From Endomicrobium sp. (GTDB taxonomy: Bacteria > Elusimicrobiota > Endomicrobiia > Endomicrobiales > Endomicrobiaceae), in contig JAISRA010000102.1 in assembly GCA_031273885.1 (NCBI GenBank), positions 1 to 6,579 of the forward strand: a stretch of 6,579 bases of DNA, given 5' to 3'. The position numbers and the translations under genes are program-made. Below the pieces are notes generated by a model. That model ran no database searches. It saw only the letters and a list, made by a program, of their open reading frames with translations, and was not told the origin of the DNA. Below are positions 1 through 6,450 of the stretch, piece by piece; the first letter of the stretch is position 1; each line of letters begins with the position of its first letter.

Positions 1-212
1 AAAAAAGATTTGAGGTAAATATCGCGTTCAATGACAACGCCTTTTTTGCGCTCAATCTTTTCCTCATGAACTTTGTCGTGCATAACAATGCCTTTTGCAG
101 TAAAGAAGTTGTCTGCCCACTGCAATTCCATATATGCTAAAGCGCATTGGCGAGGGCAATATAAAAGGTGCTGCAATCCTGATAACTGAAGTAAGTCATC
201 TTCACTATACAC
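1..212 (-). CDS. cas4: Cas4 (type I-C), N-terminal part; runs off the left edge
   Basis: Cas4 is a RecB-like iron-sulfur nuclease of the adaptation module; with Cas1-Cas2 it selects PAM-bearing prespacers and trims them. Only the first 70 codons are present. Translation from GTG at 212 gives SGLQHLLYCPRQCALAYME (residues 11-29), the typical Cas4 N-terminus. Cys19 of CPRQC is the expected first Fe-S ligand, followed by W32 and by H45 in GIVMH, the expected nuclease-motif histidine. The remaining catalytic Asp/Glu/Lys and the C-terminal cysteines lie outside the window. GTG is chosen because the in-frame codon just before it is the TAA stop of cas7 (213-215) and a Shine-Dalgarno GAAGGG (219-224) sits 6 nt upstream. 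The gene touches cas7 with no gap, so translation is probably coupled. Position after cas7 matches the usual I-C order, with cas1 and cas2 expected next. It is cut by the window, with no sign of being broken. Confidence 0.93.
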   Translation of the reverse strand, partial: MYSEDDLLQLSGLQHLLYCPRQCALAYMELQWADNFFTAKGIVMHDKVHEEKIERKKGVVIERDIYLKSF

Positions 213-1112
213 TTAATACCCTTCTATTATTTCAGGTTTTAAATCTTTCAGTTCATTGATTTTTATTTCGCCATCATTGCCGACTTCTAAAGAATGATGA
301 ACTTTTGCCGAAGAATGCTGCCCTAATTTTGAATTATGCTGCCACCAAATAACTTTCAAAATCTCTATACTGCCTGCCGGTCTTGCAGATGACTCATCGT
401 TTTCAAAAAGTTTAGGCAAAACAGATTTTATTTTTTTAGCATCTTCGTCGCTAAAGCCTGTTTTTTCCGCCAATTGAGGATTGATTGCTCCGTAAAACAC
501 ATAAATAGCTTTTCTAATGAAATGTTTCTGTCCCATTCTATCATGGCTCATTCCATCTTCAGTTTCGCCTTGTCTATCCTTTTTGGGTTCTCCGTTAACA
601 CTCTTTGTAATACCCATATTTATTGCATCTATAGGTTCTTTGCTAAAAGCATGTTGTATAGAAACCGGACCTCTTATTCCAATTGATATGCCTTCTTCTT
701 TGTCTTGTTTTTTATCATCCTTTTGTCCTTTTATACCCTTTTTTGTCTTAAAAGCAAATACTTGACCAAAAGCGCGCACATCTATCCATTTAGAGCAAAT
801 TATTTCTCTGCATTTATCAGTATCTTCTATAATTTCCAACTCCCCTTCTGCTCTTTCTTTTAAAGAATTATAATTATCCCCTTTTTGCTTATAATCTTCA
901 GATTGAACAAAAATATTGTCTTTTATTGTCCCATCATTTATTAAATCTACAAGTCTGTTTCTTATTTTTCTTTTAATGCAAACATCTGACACTTCCCCAT
1001 ATCCGTCAAAATCTGTTCTTGGAATATTTTCGTTTAACGGATCCCCATTAGGATTGGCGTTTGTTACTTTAAATACAACTGCAAAATCAATTTTGTTGTT
1101 CAATGTTGACAT
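213..1112 (-). CDS. cas7c: Cas7c (Csd2), backbone subunit of the type I-C Cascade
   Basis: This is the RAMP-family backbone protein that polymerises along the crRNA spacer and holds it for target DNA pairing. The 299-residue protein carries the family signatures in order: IDFAVVFKVTNANPNGDP (8-25), SDVCIKRKIRN (42-52), DVRAFGQVFAF (111-121), GIRGPVSIQHAFSKEPI (145-161), DRMGQKHFIRKAIYVFYGA (191-209), and a C-terminal part with IWWQHNSKLGQHSSAKVHH. A lysine-rich stretch at about 122-140, between the third and fourth motifs, looks longer than usual for Csd2 from memory. The ATG at 1110-1112 is preceded by AAAAGGAG (1123-1130), 10 nt upstream. The first 26 bp overlap the end of cas8c in another frame, and the stop directly abuts the cas4 GTG. 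No frameshift or missing motif is seen. Confidence 0.97.
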   Translation of the reverse strand: MSTLNNKIDFAVVFKVTNANPNGDPLNENIPRTDFDGYGEVSDVCIKRKIRNRLVDLINDGTIKDNIFVQSEDYKQKGDNYNSLKERAEGELEIIEDTDKCREIICSKWIDVRAFGQVFAFKTKKGIKGQKDDKKQDKEEGISIGIRGPVSIQHAFSKEPIDAINMGITKSVNGEPKKDRQGETEDGMSHDRMGQKHFIRKAIYVFYGAINPQLAEKTGFSDEDAKKIKSVLPKLFENDESSARPAGSIEILKVIWWQHNSKLGQHSSAKVHHSLEVGNDGEIKINELKDLKPEIIEGY

Positions 1113-1503
1113 TGTCTTTTTTCTCCTTTTGTTTTAGAATTCGCTCTTCTTTTTCAGCTTTTAGTTTTCCAATTTGTAAATTAAATCCTGCAATAAACAA
1201 TCCTGATAATTGAGGAAAGTTTTTTTCATACTCTCCATCTTTAAATAATCTCATTATCTCTCTGATTTGTTCGTCAAACCAATCGCCTTTTAATTTTGCC
1301 CTGTATCCTTTAGAATGAAAATCACTATATAATCTATTCCAAGCGTCAAAAGGTTTTAATACAAAATGCGGCATTGCTCTTTGCGCGTTTGTAAGTCTTT
1401 TTGAATTCTGCTTTGATAAAATTTCATTTTCATAAAAATGAAGTACGCCTAATAAACGTCCATATAGATAATCTCTATCTGGTCTTTGTATTTCTAATTC
1501 CAT
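1087..1503 (-). CDS. cas11c: Cas11c, small Cascade subunit translated from an internal start in cas8c
   Basis: In studied type I-C systems the small subunit, which lines the Cascade belly and stabilises the non-target strand, is made by internal translation of cas8c. Here an in-frame ATG at 1501-1503 (cas8c codon 514) is preceded by AAGGAG (1513-1518) with a 9-nt spacer, as good as the ribosome binding sites of the annotated genes. The predicted 138-residue product starts MELEIQRPDRDYLYGRLLGV, which matches the conserved region where the Cas11c module begins in the family. It is predicted to be helical and ends in a charged Lys/Glu tail. It shares frame and stop with cas8c. The sequence shows the site directly. 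That the protein is made here is an inference from homologous systems. Confidence 0.8.
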   Translation of the reverse strand: MELEIQRPDRDYLYGRLLGVLHFYENEILSKQNSKRLTNAQRAMPHFVLKPFDAWNRLYSDFHSKGYRAKLKGDWFDEQIREIMRLFKDGEYEKNFPQLSGLFIAGFNLQIGKLKAEKEERILKQKEKKDNVNIEQQN

Positions 1504-3042
1504 ACGTAAATTCTCCTTTTTATTATCACCCTTATATAATGCACAGGCAATAGATGATATTTTTTGCCATTGGTTATAATCAAGAGCTTCAGGGTTACTT
1601 GCCCTGCGAAAAAAATGCTCAGATATATACTTTGGAACATTTTCTTTGTTTTCTATTATGCATTGTAATATTTCTTTTGCTATTTTCTTTTTTATTTTAA
1701 TTTCTCTTTTTTTAATATCATATTTGCCTTTTTTATAAAAATAAATGTTTGATATTAAATCAACAGAAGGCGCACCTATAAACTCATAGTTTTTATTTAC
1801 GCGCGCTCTTTTTCTCATATAGCTATAATTAAATGCAAACTTCCATTTATATCGCTCATTCCAACTCTCTATTCTTTTAAAAAAATCTGAACTCTGTAAA
1901 TCTTTATAATAAACACAAGATAATCTGCCTTCTGTTGCAGCATCAAATCCAAGGATCATTGTTTTATCATTTATATCGTTGCTTATGTCCTTGTAATAAC
2001 CTCTCATCATTTTAATGAGTTGTTTTCCTACTATCTGCCCGATATTTATTGAAATTCTTTTAGAATTATCACATATACGAAATACCACATATGCCTCTTT
2101 ATCGTTAAAATATGCTTGTTTTCTGTCATTATCTAAAAGCCATTTTAAAACAGCATGCGCTTTCTGGCTGACATCAAAACTTATGCCAAACGCTTGATAA
2201 GCATCTTGAAACCGTCCTCTATATGTAAAGTTTTTAAAATCATTGAACGAAACAAGCTTTGCTCCGGACGCTCTTGGATTTATATTTTTTGGATGTTTGC
2301 ATGATAAAATTGTTTGTTTTTCTTCAATAGAACAATATCCGCTCTTATTTTCCGGATCATTTTTCACAAAATCTATCCAAGATTTCCTAAGTTCCTCATC
2401 ATTCCACGTTTCTTCTTGAGGTGAATTATCTTCCGATCTAACTCTCCAGCGAATGAAAGCATCTCCTTGGTCTTTCTTTCCTTTTGATTTTGTCAACAAT
2501 TTAAAAATTGCTTGTTCTTCTTCTTTACCTTTTTCCGCCTCAGTTAATAATTTATTTCCTGAGTTTACCCATAAAATTTTTTTATCTACTAAATCTCTTA
2601 CAATAGTCCCTTTTTTGACATAATTATATACTGCTAAAATTTTGTCGTTTGCAAATTTAGATTTACACCAGTCATCCAATTGTTCAATATAACCTTTCTG
2701 ATAATATTTTTTGTTTGTAGCCCATTTACCCATAAAGTGCGACTCTTTATCACCGTATTTTTGTTCATATCCGTAATCTTTTGCAACATATTGTATCTTA
2801 TCTGCTAAACCATGAGGATAGCAAGATGTACTTGTCCTTGAAGCAGAATCTTCGGTAGCAGGTATTATGGTTTTCTCATTATTAATTAATTCTGCATTTT
2901 TGAAATTTCCTTCGCCGTCTATTGTTATTTCTATTTGAGCTTTTTGTTTTGTATGACAAATGGGCAAAATTTTAAATTCACTTTGTTGCGCAGCTTTTAA
3001 ACAGTTAGGATAAATTTTATATAATGCTTCAAAAAATCCCAT
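1087..3042 (-). CDS. cas8c: Cas8c (Csd1), large subunit of the type I-C Cascade
   Basis: Cas8c caps the 5' end of the crRNA complex, recognises the PAM and helps open target DNA. The 651-residue protein has the conserved Csd1 N-terminus: FFEALYKIYPNC (3-14), LPICH (26-30), IEITIDGEGNFKNAEL (37-52), IIPATEDSASRTS (59-71), PHGL (76-79) and DKIQYVAKDY (81-90). The C-terminal helical part (from about residue 514) contains YLYGRLLGVL and ends in a lysine/glutamate-rich tail; it corresponds to the small subunit Cas11c, listed separately. The ATG at 3040-3042 directly follows the cas5c TAA and has AAGGAG (3049-3054) 6 nt upstream. The gene ends in TGA at 1087-1089, 26 bp inside cas7c. Length fits the family's roughly 550-650 residues. 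No disruption is visible. Confidence 0.96.
   Translation of the reverse strand: MGFFEALYKIYPNCLKAAQQSEFKILPICHTKQKAQIEITIDGEGNFKNAELINNEKTIIPATEDSASRTSTSCYPHGLADKIQYVAKDYGYEQKYGDKESHFMGKWATNKKYYQKGYIEQLDDWCKSKFANDKILAVYNYVKKGTIVRDLVDKKILWVNSGNKLLTEAEKGKEEEQAIFKLLTKSKGKKDQGDAFIRWRVRSEDNSPQEETWNDEELRKSWIDFVKNDPENKSGYCSIEEKQTILSCKHPKNINPRASGAKLVSFNDFKNFTYRGRFQDAYQAFGISFDVSQKAHAVLKWLLDNDRKQAYFNDKEAYVVFRICDNSKRISINIGQIVGKQLIKMMRGYYKDISNDINDKTMILGFDAATEGRLSCVYYKDLQSSDFFKRIESWNERYKWKFAFNYSYMRKRARVNKNYEFIGAPSVDLISNIYFYKKGKYDIKKREIKIKKKIAKEILQCIIENKENVPKYISEHFFRRASNPEALDYNQWQKISSIACALYKGDNKKENLRMELEIQRPDRDYLYGRLLGVLHFYENEILSKQNSKRLTNAQRAMPHFVLKPFDAWNRLYSDFHSKGYRAKLKGDWFDEQIREIMRLFKDGEYEKNFPQLSGLFIAGFNLQIGKLKAEKEERILKQKEKKDNVNIEQQN
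1513..1518 (-). promoter_or_regulatory. Internal ribosome binding site for Cas11c
   Basis: AAGGAG lies inside the cas8c reading frame (codons for Lys-Glu), 9 nt before the in-frame ATG at 1503. It equals the Shine-Dalgarno sequences before cas8c and is similar to those before cas5c and cas7c, so it decides the start of the small subunit. Confidence 0.8.
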
Positions 3043-3780
3043 TTAATTCTCCTTATCAATAATATTTTCATATTCTTGATGAACACAAAGAAAATTTGTA
3101 TCAAAAATATATCGCTTATCTGTTGATATTTCCCTAACATCTGTTATTTGTTTAATATTGTTATGTTGTGGGAAGTTTATAATTCCTCTCTGCATTTTTG
3201 CATTCCAAAAATATTTTTTTAACTTATTTGTTCCATTTTCATTAGGATAACTAAAGCTATGAAACATATTGCCAAAAACTAACTCTTTAACATCATCATA
3301 TTCGCTTTTTCTTTCATTAAATGTACAAGGCTGAACATACCCTTGACATTCGCGAGTTCCAAGAAAAATATCTTGCCTGCCGCCTTTTGCAAGCGCCCGA
3401 TTAGCAATTTCAAAATGTTTCCCACTATTTTGATCTTGTTGTAAGTCAATTCTGAAATTGTTCCATTCAAAATGCGCTCTTACAAAGTATTCAACATTTT
3501 TTAAATATGTATAAAAAGATAATTCATTCCCGCCGTCATATTTTATCGGCCGCATTCCTTTACTTTCCATTTCAATTTTATTTATCACTTTCACTTCATC
3601 AACAATCCAAATAAAAGTAGGTTTCCAATAAATAGATTTACAAATTCCTTTAATTGCTTCATAGGTCGGGATTTGATATGAACACTTTTCTCCTCCTATT
3701 TTTGTTATAGGATCTGTAAACAAAGCGTTTTTGGCGTACACTTTAAACTCTATTGTATTTTTTTGCGTTTCATACGTCAT
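3043..3780 (-). CDS. cas5c: Cas5c (Cas5d), pre-crRNA endonuclease and Cascade 5'-handle subunit
   Basis: In type I-C, Cas5 replaces Cas6: it cuts the repeat at the 3' base of its stem-loop and stays bound to the 5' handle in Cascade. The 245-residue protein has FTDPITKIGGEKCSY (21-35), IPTYEAIKGICKSIYWKPT (37-55), MESKGMRPI (71-79), GGNELSFYTYLK (83-94) and GGRQDIFLGTRECQGYVQPC (133-152). Tyr51, Lys121 and His122 line up, with a constant +5 offset, with the Y46/K116/H117 catalytic residues reported for Bacillus halodurans Cas5d, so the nuclease should be active. The ATG at 3778-3780 overlaps the cas3 stop by 4 bp (ATGA) and has a near-perfect AAGGAGG (3790-3796) 9 nt upstream. The TAA at 3043-3045 abuts the cas8c ATG. 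The absence of cas6 fits this role. Confidence 0.97.
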   Translation of the reverse strand: MTYETQKNTIEFKVYAKNALFTDPITKIGGEKCSYQIPTYEAIKGICKSIYWKPTFIWIVDEVKVINKIEMESKGMRPIKYDGGNELSFYTYLKNVEYFVRAHFEWNNFRIDLQQDQNSGKHFEIANRALAKGGRQDIFLGTRECQGYVQPCTFNERKSEYDDVKELVFGNMFHSFSYPNENGTNKLKKYFWNAKMQRGIINFPQHNNIKQITDVREISTDKRYIFDTNFLCVHQEYENIIDKEN

Positions 3781-6266
3781 AGTCTTTCTCCTCCTTGATT
3801 TATTGTCGGCTTATTCGTTATTCCAAAATTCTCGCTATAATAACAATTATCTAAGCACAAAATTTCCAATTTATCAGAAATTTTATGTATGCGGTATTCA
3901 CTTAGTTCGTTTGGATAAATATTAACGCTATATAACTGAGCTTTTTTAAGAAGTTTTCTTATTTTGATGAAATCATAGTTATCATTAGCTTTATACAATT
4001 CATCTATGATTTTATTTCCTTCTCCATACGGAACTATTACAGCGCTTGTCGGCGCATCTATTATGTCAAAATTCTTGGCAGCTTCTGCAAATCCTTGACG
4101 TAATTTTATATCGGGATCCTTATCAAAATTCTTATCCATATACATATTTATGCTTAATTGATTTTCTGTTAGCATATCTAATATTGAAGTTTCTGTTTCC
4201 TTTACCGGATAAATCATATTGAAAGAATTATTATAGAAATAATATTTATAGAATGTGTCCATTAAAGTACGGGTCAATAAATTTTCACTATTTTTATTTT
4301 CATCAAATACTCTTAAAGAAGATATTTTGCCTTGTTTGATATGTTCTAATTTATCAGTGTCTTCAACAAAATTACATATGAACAATTTACCTTTTATATT
4401 TTTACCTTCTTTATTTTTCAAATTCCCGTTTCTGTTAATTCTGCCGGCTGTTTGAGCTATTGAATCAAAACCTGCAAGAGCGCGAATGCCGCAATTAAAA
4501 TCAATATCAACTCCCGCTTCTATCACTTGCGTGGAAATTAAGATTATTTTTTTATCTGTTTCCTTATTTCTTTGCTTTTCTAAATCTTTTAAAATTGCAT
4601 TCAATATAATTTTTCTATGAGCAGGGCACATCTTTGCGCTTAAATGATATATGTTTATATTTTCTATCTTCTGTCTTTCTATTATCTGAAAAATTTCTTT
4701 TGCTGATTTCGTAAGATTGCAAACTACTAAACAATTTTCATTTTCATCGGCAAGTCTTATTGCTTCCTGCGCTATTTCATCATTTTTCCAATTATCTGAT
4801 TTTCTCTTATCTATCACATCAACTCTATTTAATTCATCAAATAAATTGTCTGTATTATCTATAATATTTTCATGCTCCGATAACATAATGGCTCCTTTTT
4901 CAAAACAAACTTTATCTAATAATGGCTGTGTTGCCGTGCATAAAACAACAGTAGCTTTGCAATGGTCAACTAAAAAATTGATAGCATTATTAAAAATATG
5001 AATACACTTAATCGGAATTGATTGGACTTCATCAAAAATTATTATTGAATTTGCCAATTGATGCATTCTTCTGATATTACTTGTTTTCCCGCCAAATAAT
5101 GTCTCTAAAACTTGAACATTTGTAGTAAAAACAATAGGCGCATCCCAATTTTGAGTTAAAATTTCATTACGATCTATTTCTTCCTCATCTGCTTTGCGTT
5201 CTCTGAACGATAAATTAGAATGATGTTCTAAAACTATTGCGCCTTTATTTCTTTCATCTTCAACAATATCCCTAATTGTTTTTGCATTTTGCTCTATAAT
5301 TGTTGTAAAAGGAATACTATAAATTATTCTGTCTGCATGATGCCGATTTGCCATCTCAAAAGCAAACCTTAAACTTGCCAAAGTTTTTCCGCCGCCGGTC
5401 GGCACTTCAAGTTTATAGCAGCCTCGTTTGTATGTTTTCCCTGCTTTTGCGCAAGCTTCTGATATTTGTTGTCTGCTTTGTTTTACATTGTTTGACGATA
5501 TATTTGTTTTATTTAAATTATTTATATGCCGATTTAATTTTTTCAGAAGTTTTGACCAATTTTTATATTTATTGTTTTTCCGCCGCGCTGTCTTTAATTC
5601 AAGTTCAAAATCAGCGCTGTTTGTATGGTCAGCATCAATAAGACAGCTAAGTAAAAATCTCGCCAACATACCAAATGCAAAATATTTGCCTGTTTTGCTT
5701 TTTTTGCTATTTTCAATTGCATTTTTAATAATTGCAATTTCAGACAATACTCCTTTTATGTCTATAGTTAAAAATTCTCGCTTTATTTTCTCTTCTATAT
5801 TTTCTTCAAATTTTGGAATTTCTTTATTTAATCTCTTTTCAAAAATATTTTCTCCGTCTTCATCCAACATATCAATTAAACCGCTATGATGCGATATACA
5901 ACAAAGTTCAACTAATTCCGCCGCAAAGTTTTTAGATGCTTCATTATCAGGAAATAACTGTCTAATACATTTTTCAAAAAATTTAGCTCCTGCCGTTGAA
6001 TGGTCTATTTCTCCTTTTTTCCTTTTTATTCCTCTGCTTTTATCATCTAAATATTTTTGAAACTCAGAAGAATATTTTCCAAAATCATGCAATAACCCTG
6101 TAGAAAATCCTGTATTTTTTAAACCGATTTTTTCTGCATTTTGTGATGCTATCTTTGCTACACTGCAAAGATGATCTCTTAAAAATTGTTTTTTCTTAGA
6201 CGCTTTTTCTGAAAAACGAGAATAATATTTTTTGTAATTTACTTCTTTATTGATATTCTTTTTCAT
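3777..6266 (-). CDS. cas3: Cas3, HD nuclease-helicase of the type I-C system
   Basis: Cas3 is recruited to Cascade-bound target DNA, nicks the displaced strand and degrades it while translocating. The 829-residue protein has an N-terminal HD domain with His32, His60-Asp61, Lys64, His89 and His126-His127 all present. The SF2 helicase follows: Walker A PTGGGKT (289-295), DEVQ box (412-415), TATQP (444-448), HLSAKM (541-546), STQVIEAGVDID (578-589) and QTAGRINRNG (605-614), then a C-terminal domain. All catalytic motifs look intact. ATG 6264-6266 is the only plausible start before the HD motif: no ATG, GTG or TTG follows in the next 30 codons. Upstream AAGGAAA lies about 11 nt away, a somewhat long spacing. 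The first 18 bases are duplicated as the guide of a solitary CRISPR unit upstream. The stop overlaps cas5c by 4 bp. Confidence 0.97.
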   Translation of the reverse strand: MKKNINKEVNYKKYYSRFSEKASKKKQFLRDHLCSVAKIASQNAEKIGLKNTGFSTGLLHDFGKYSSEFQKYLDDKSRGIKRKKGEIDHSTAGAKFFEKCIRQLFPDNEASKNFAAELVELCCISHHSGLIDMLDEDGENIFEKRLNKEIPKFEENIEEKIKREFLTIDIKGVLSEIAIIKNAIENSKKSKTGKYFAFGMLARFLLSCLIDADHTNSADFELELKTARRKNNKYKNWSKLLKKLNRHINNLNKTNISSNNVKQSRQQISEACAKAGKTYKRGCYKLEVPTGGGKTLASLRFAFEMANRHHADRIIYSIPFTTIIEQNAKTIRDIVEDERNKGAIVLEHHSNLSFRERKADEEEIDRNEILTQNWDAPIVFTTNVQVLETLFGGKTSNIRRMHQLANSIIIFDEVQSIPIKCIHIFNNAINFLVDHCKATVVLCTATQPLLDKVCFEKGAIMLSEHENIIDNTDNLFDELNRVDVIDKRKSDNWKNDEIAQEAIRLADENENCLVVCNLTKSAKEIFQIIERQKIENINIYHLSAKMCPAHRKIILNAILKDLEKQRNKETDKKIILISTQVIEAGVDIDFNCGIRALAGFDSIAQTAGRINRNGNLKNKEGKNIKGKLFICNFVEDTDKLEHIKQGKISSLRVFDENKNSENLLTRTLMDTFYKYYFYNNSFNMIYPVKETETSILDMLTENQLSINMYMDKNFDKDPDIKLRQGFAEAAKNFDIIDAPTSAVIVPYGEGNKIIDELYKANDNYDFIKIRKLLKKAQLYSVNIYPNELSEYRIHKISDKLEILCLDNCYYSENFGITNKPTINQGGERL
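6246..6266 (+). other. Presumed target site (protospacer plus PAM position) of the CRISPR-like guide at the cas3 start
   Basis: Bases 6249-6266 (ATTGATATTCTTTTTCAT on the plus strand) are identical to 6389-6406, the 18 nt that follow the solitary CRISPR repeat. The identity covers the cas3 start codon and codons 2-6. The three bases in the PAM position (6246-6248) are TTT, one change from the canonical type I-C TTC. The match starts exactly at the PAM-proximal seed end and stops after 18 nt, so a full R-loop with a normal 33-36 nt guide would not form. A full-length complex footprint would extend to about 6283, over the cas3 ribosome binding site and the -10 candidate. Regulatory use is inferred. 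Confidence 0.7.
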
Positions 6267-6267
6267 T

Positions 6268-6296
6268 AGTATAATAATTTCCTTTTATTTTGTCAA
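6268..6296 (-). promoter_or_regulatory. Sigma-70-type promoter candidate in front of cas3
   Basis: On the minus strand TTGACA (6296-6291, 6 of 6) is followed after exactly 17 nt by TATACT (6273-6268, 5 of 6). By consensus this is excellent, but the -10 box ends one base before the cas3 ATG, so initiation about 7 nt further on would begin inside codon 2 or 3 and lose the start codon. Its spacer also contains the presumed ribosome binding site. Either it is a chance match in AT-rich DNA, or the transcript starts unusually early. A second minus-strand TATACT at 6350-6345, with no good -35 box, would give a normal leader of about 70 nt. Confidence 0.4.
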
Positions 6297-6322
6297 TATT
6301 TTTATTTCGCGCAGCGCAACCG

Positions 6323-6352
6323 TTATAAAACTTTATGAAAATTAAGTATAAT
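6323..6352 (+). promoter_or_regulatory. Promoter candidate for the CRISPR-like RNA
   Basis: On the plus strand TATAAT (6347-6352, perfect -10) is preceded, with an 18-nt spacer, by TTATAA (6323-6328, 4 of 6 to TTGACA). Initiation 6-7 nt downstream falls on about 6358-6359, the first base of the solitary repeat. A second, overlapping TATAAT (6352-6357) would start a few bases inside the repeat. The placement right before the repeat supports independent transcription, divergent from cas3. The -35 box is weak. Confidence 0.6.
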
Positions 6353-6358
6353 ATAATA

Positions 6359-6388
6359 GTCATGCAGATTTTGCATGTGGATTGAAAT
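6359..6388 (+). CRISPR. Solitary type I-C-like CRISPR repeat
   Basis: A single 30-nt unit has all the parts of a type I-C repeat: it opens with GT, continues with a 6-bp stem CATGCA (6361-6366) / TGCATG (6372-6377) around the 5-nt loop GATTT, and ends in the 11-nt TGGATTGAAAT (6378-6388). That last part is the handle left on I-C crRNAs by Cas5c, and it equals the end of the Bacillus halodurans I-C repeat as I remember it. Typical I-C repeats are about 32 nt, so the stem-loop here is about 2 nt shorter. No second copy follows in the window, so it is no ordinary array. It points away from the cas operon. Whether it matches the host's array repeat cannot be seen here. Confidence 0.85.
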
Positions 6389-6411
6389 ATTGATATTCTT
6401 TTTCATGTATG

Positions 6412-6450
6412 CATGCATACCTCCCTGATTATTTGGGAGGTATTTGCATG
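6412..6450 (+). terminator. Long hairpin, probable terminator of the CRISPR-like RNA
   Basis: The arm CATGCA-TACCTCCC (6412-6425) pairs with GGGAGGTA (6435-6442) and TGCATG (6445-6450), giving 14 bp with a 2-nt bulge (6443-6444) and a 9-nt loop. It is GC-rich against its surroundings. On the plus strand the inner stem is followed by TATTTGCATGTTT, a broken T-rich tract, so termination may be imperfect. On the minus strand no T run follows, though the hairpin lies just after the stop of the gene at the right edge and could help end or protect that transcript too. The 14-nt perfect palindrome GTATGCATGCATAC (6407-6420) overlaps its left arm. Confidence 0.55.

Noticed and set aside
474..1137. 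Plus-strand open frames opposite cas7c (for example 474-686, 517-765, 916-1137).
   Set aside because: They lie opposite a conserved gene, have no ribosome binding site, and show the Phe/Leu/Ser-rich composition typical of the antisense of Lys/Glu-rich coding DNA.
3279..3470. A 63-codon minus-strand frame inside cas5c.
   Set aside because: It overlaps conserved cas5c sequence in another frame and has no convincing start signal or family resemblance.
5348..5889. Plus-strand open frames opposite the cas3 N-terminal region, apparently membrane-like.
   Set aside because: The hydrophobic look comes from reading AT-rich, Lys/Asn-rich cas3 codons in reverse. The cas3 motifs fix the coding strand.
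6306..6320. A GC-rich patch (CGCGCAGCGC) in the cas3 upstream region as an operator or hairpin.
   Set aside because: Only about 3 bp can pair around a 3-nt loop, and no symmetric operator is convincing.
6359..6388. End or start of a normal CRISPR array.
   Set aside because: No second repeat follows on the right within 190 bp or precedes it on the left, and the guide matches the cas operon itself. In I-C loci the array usually lies beyond cas2, at the other end.
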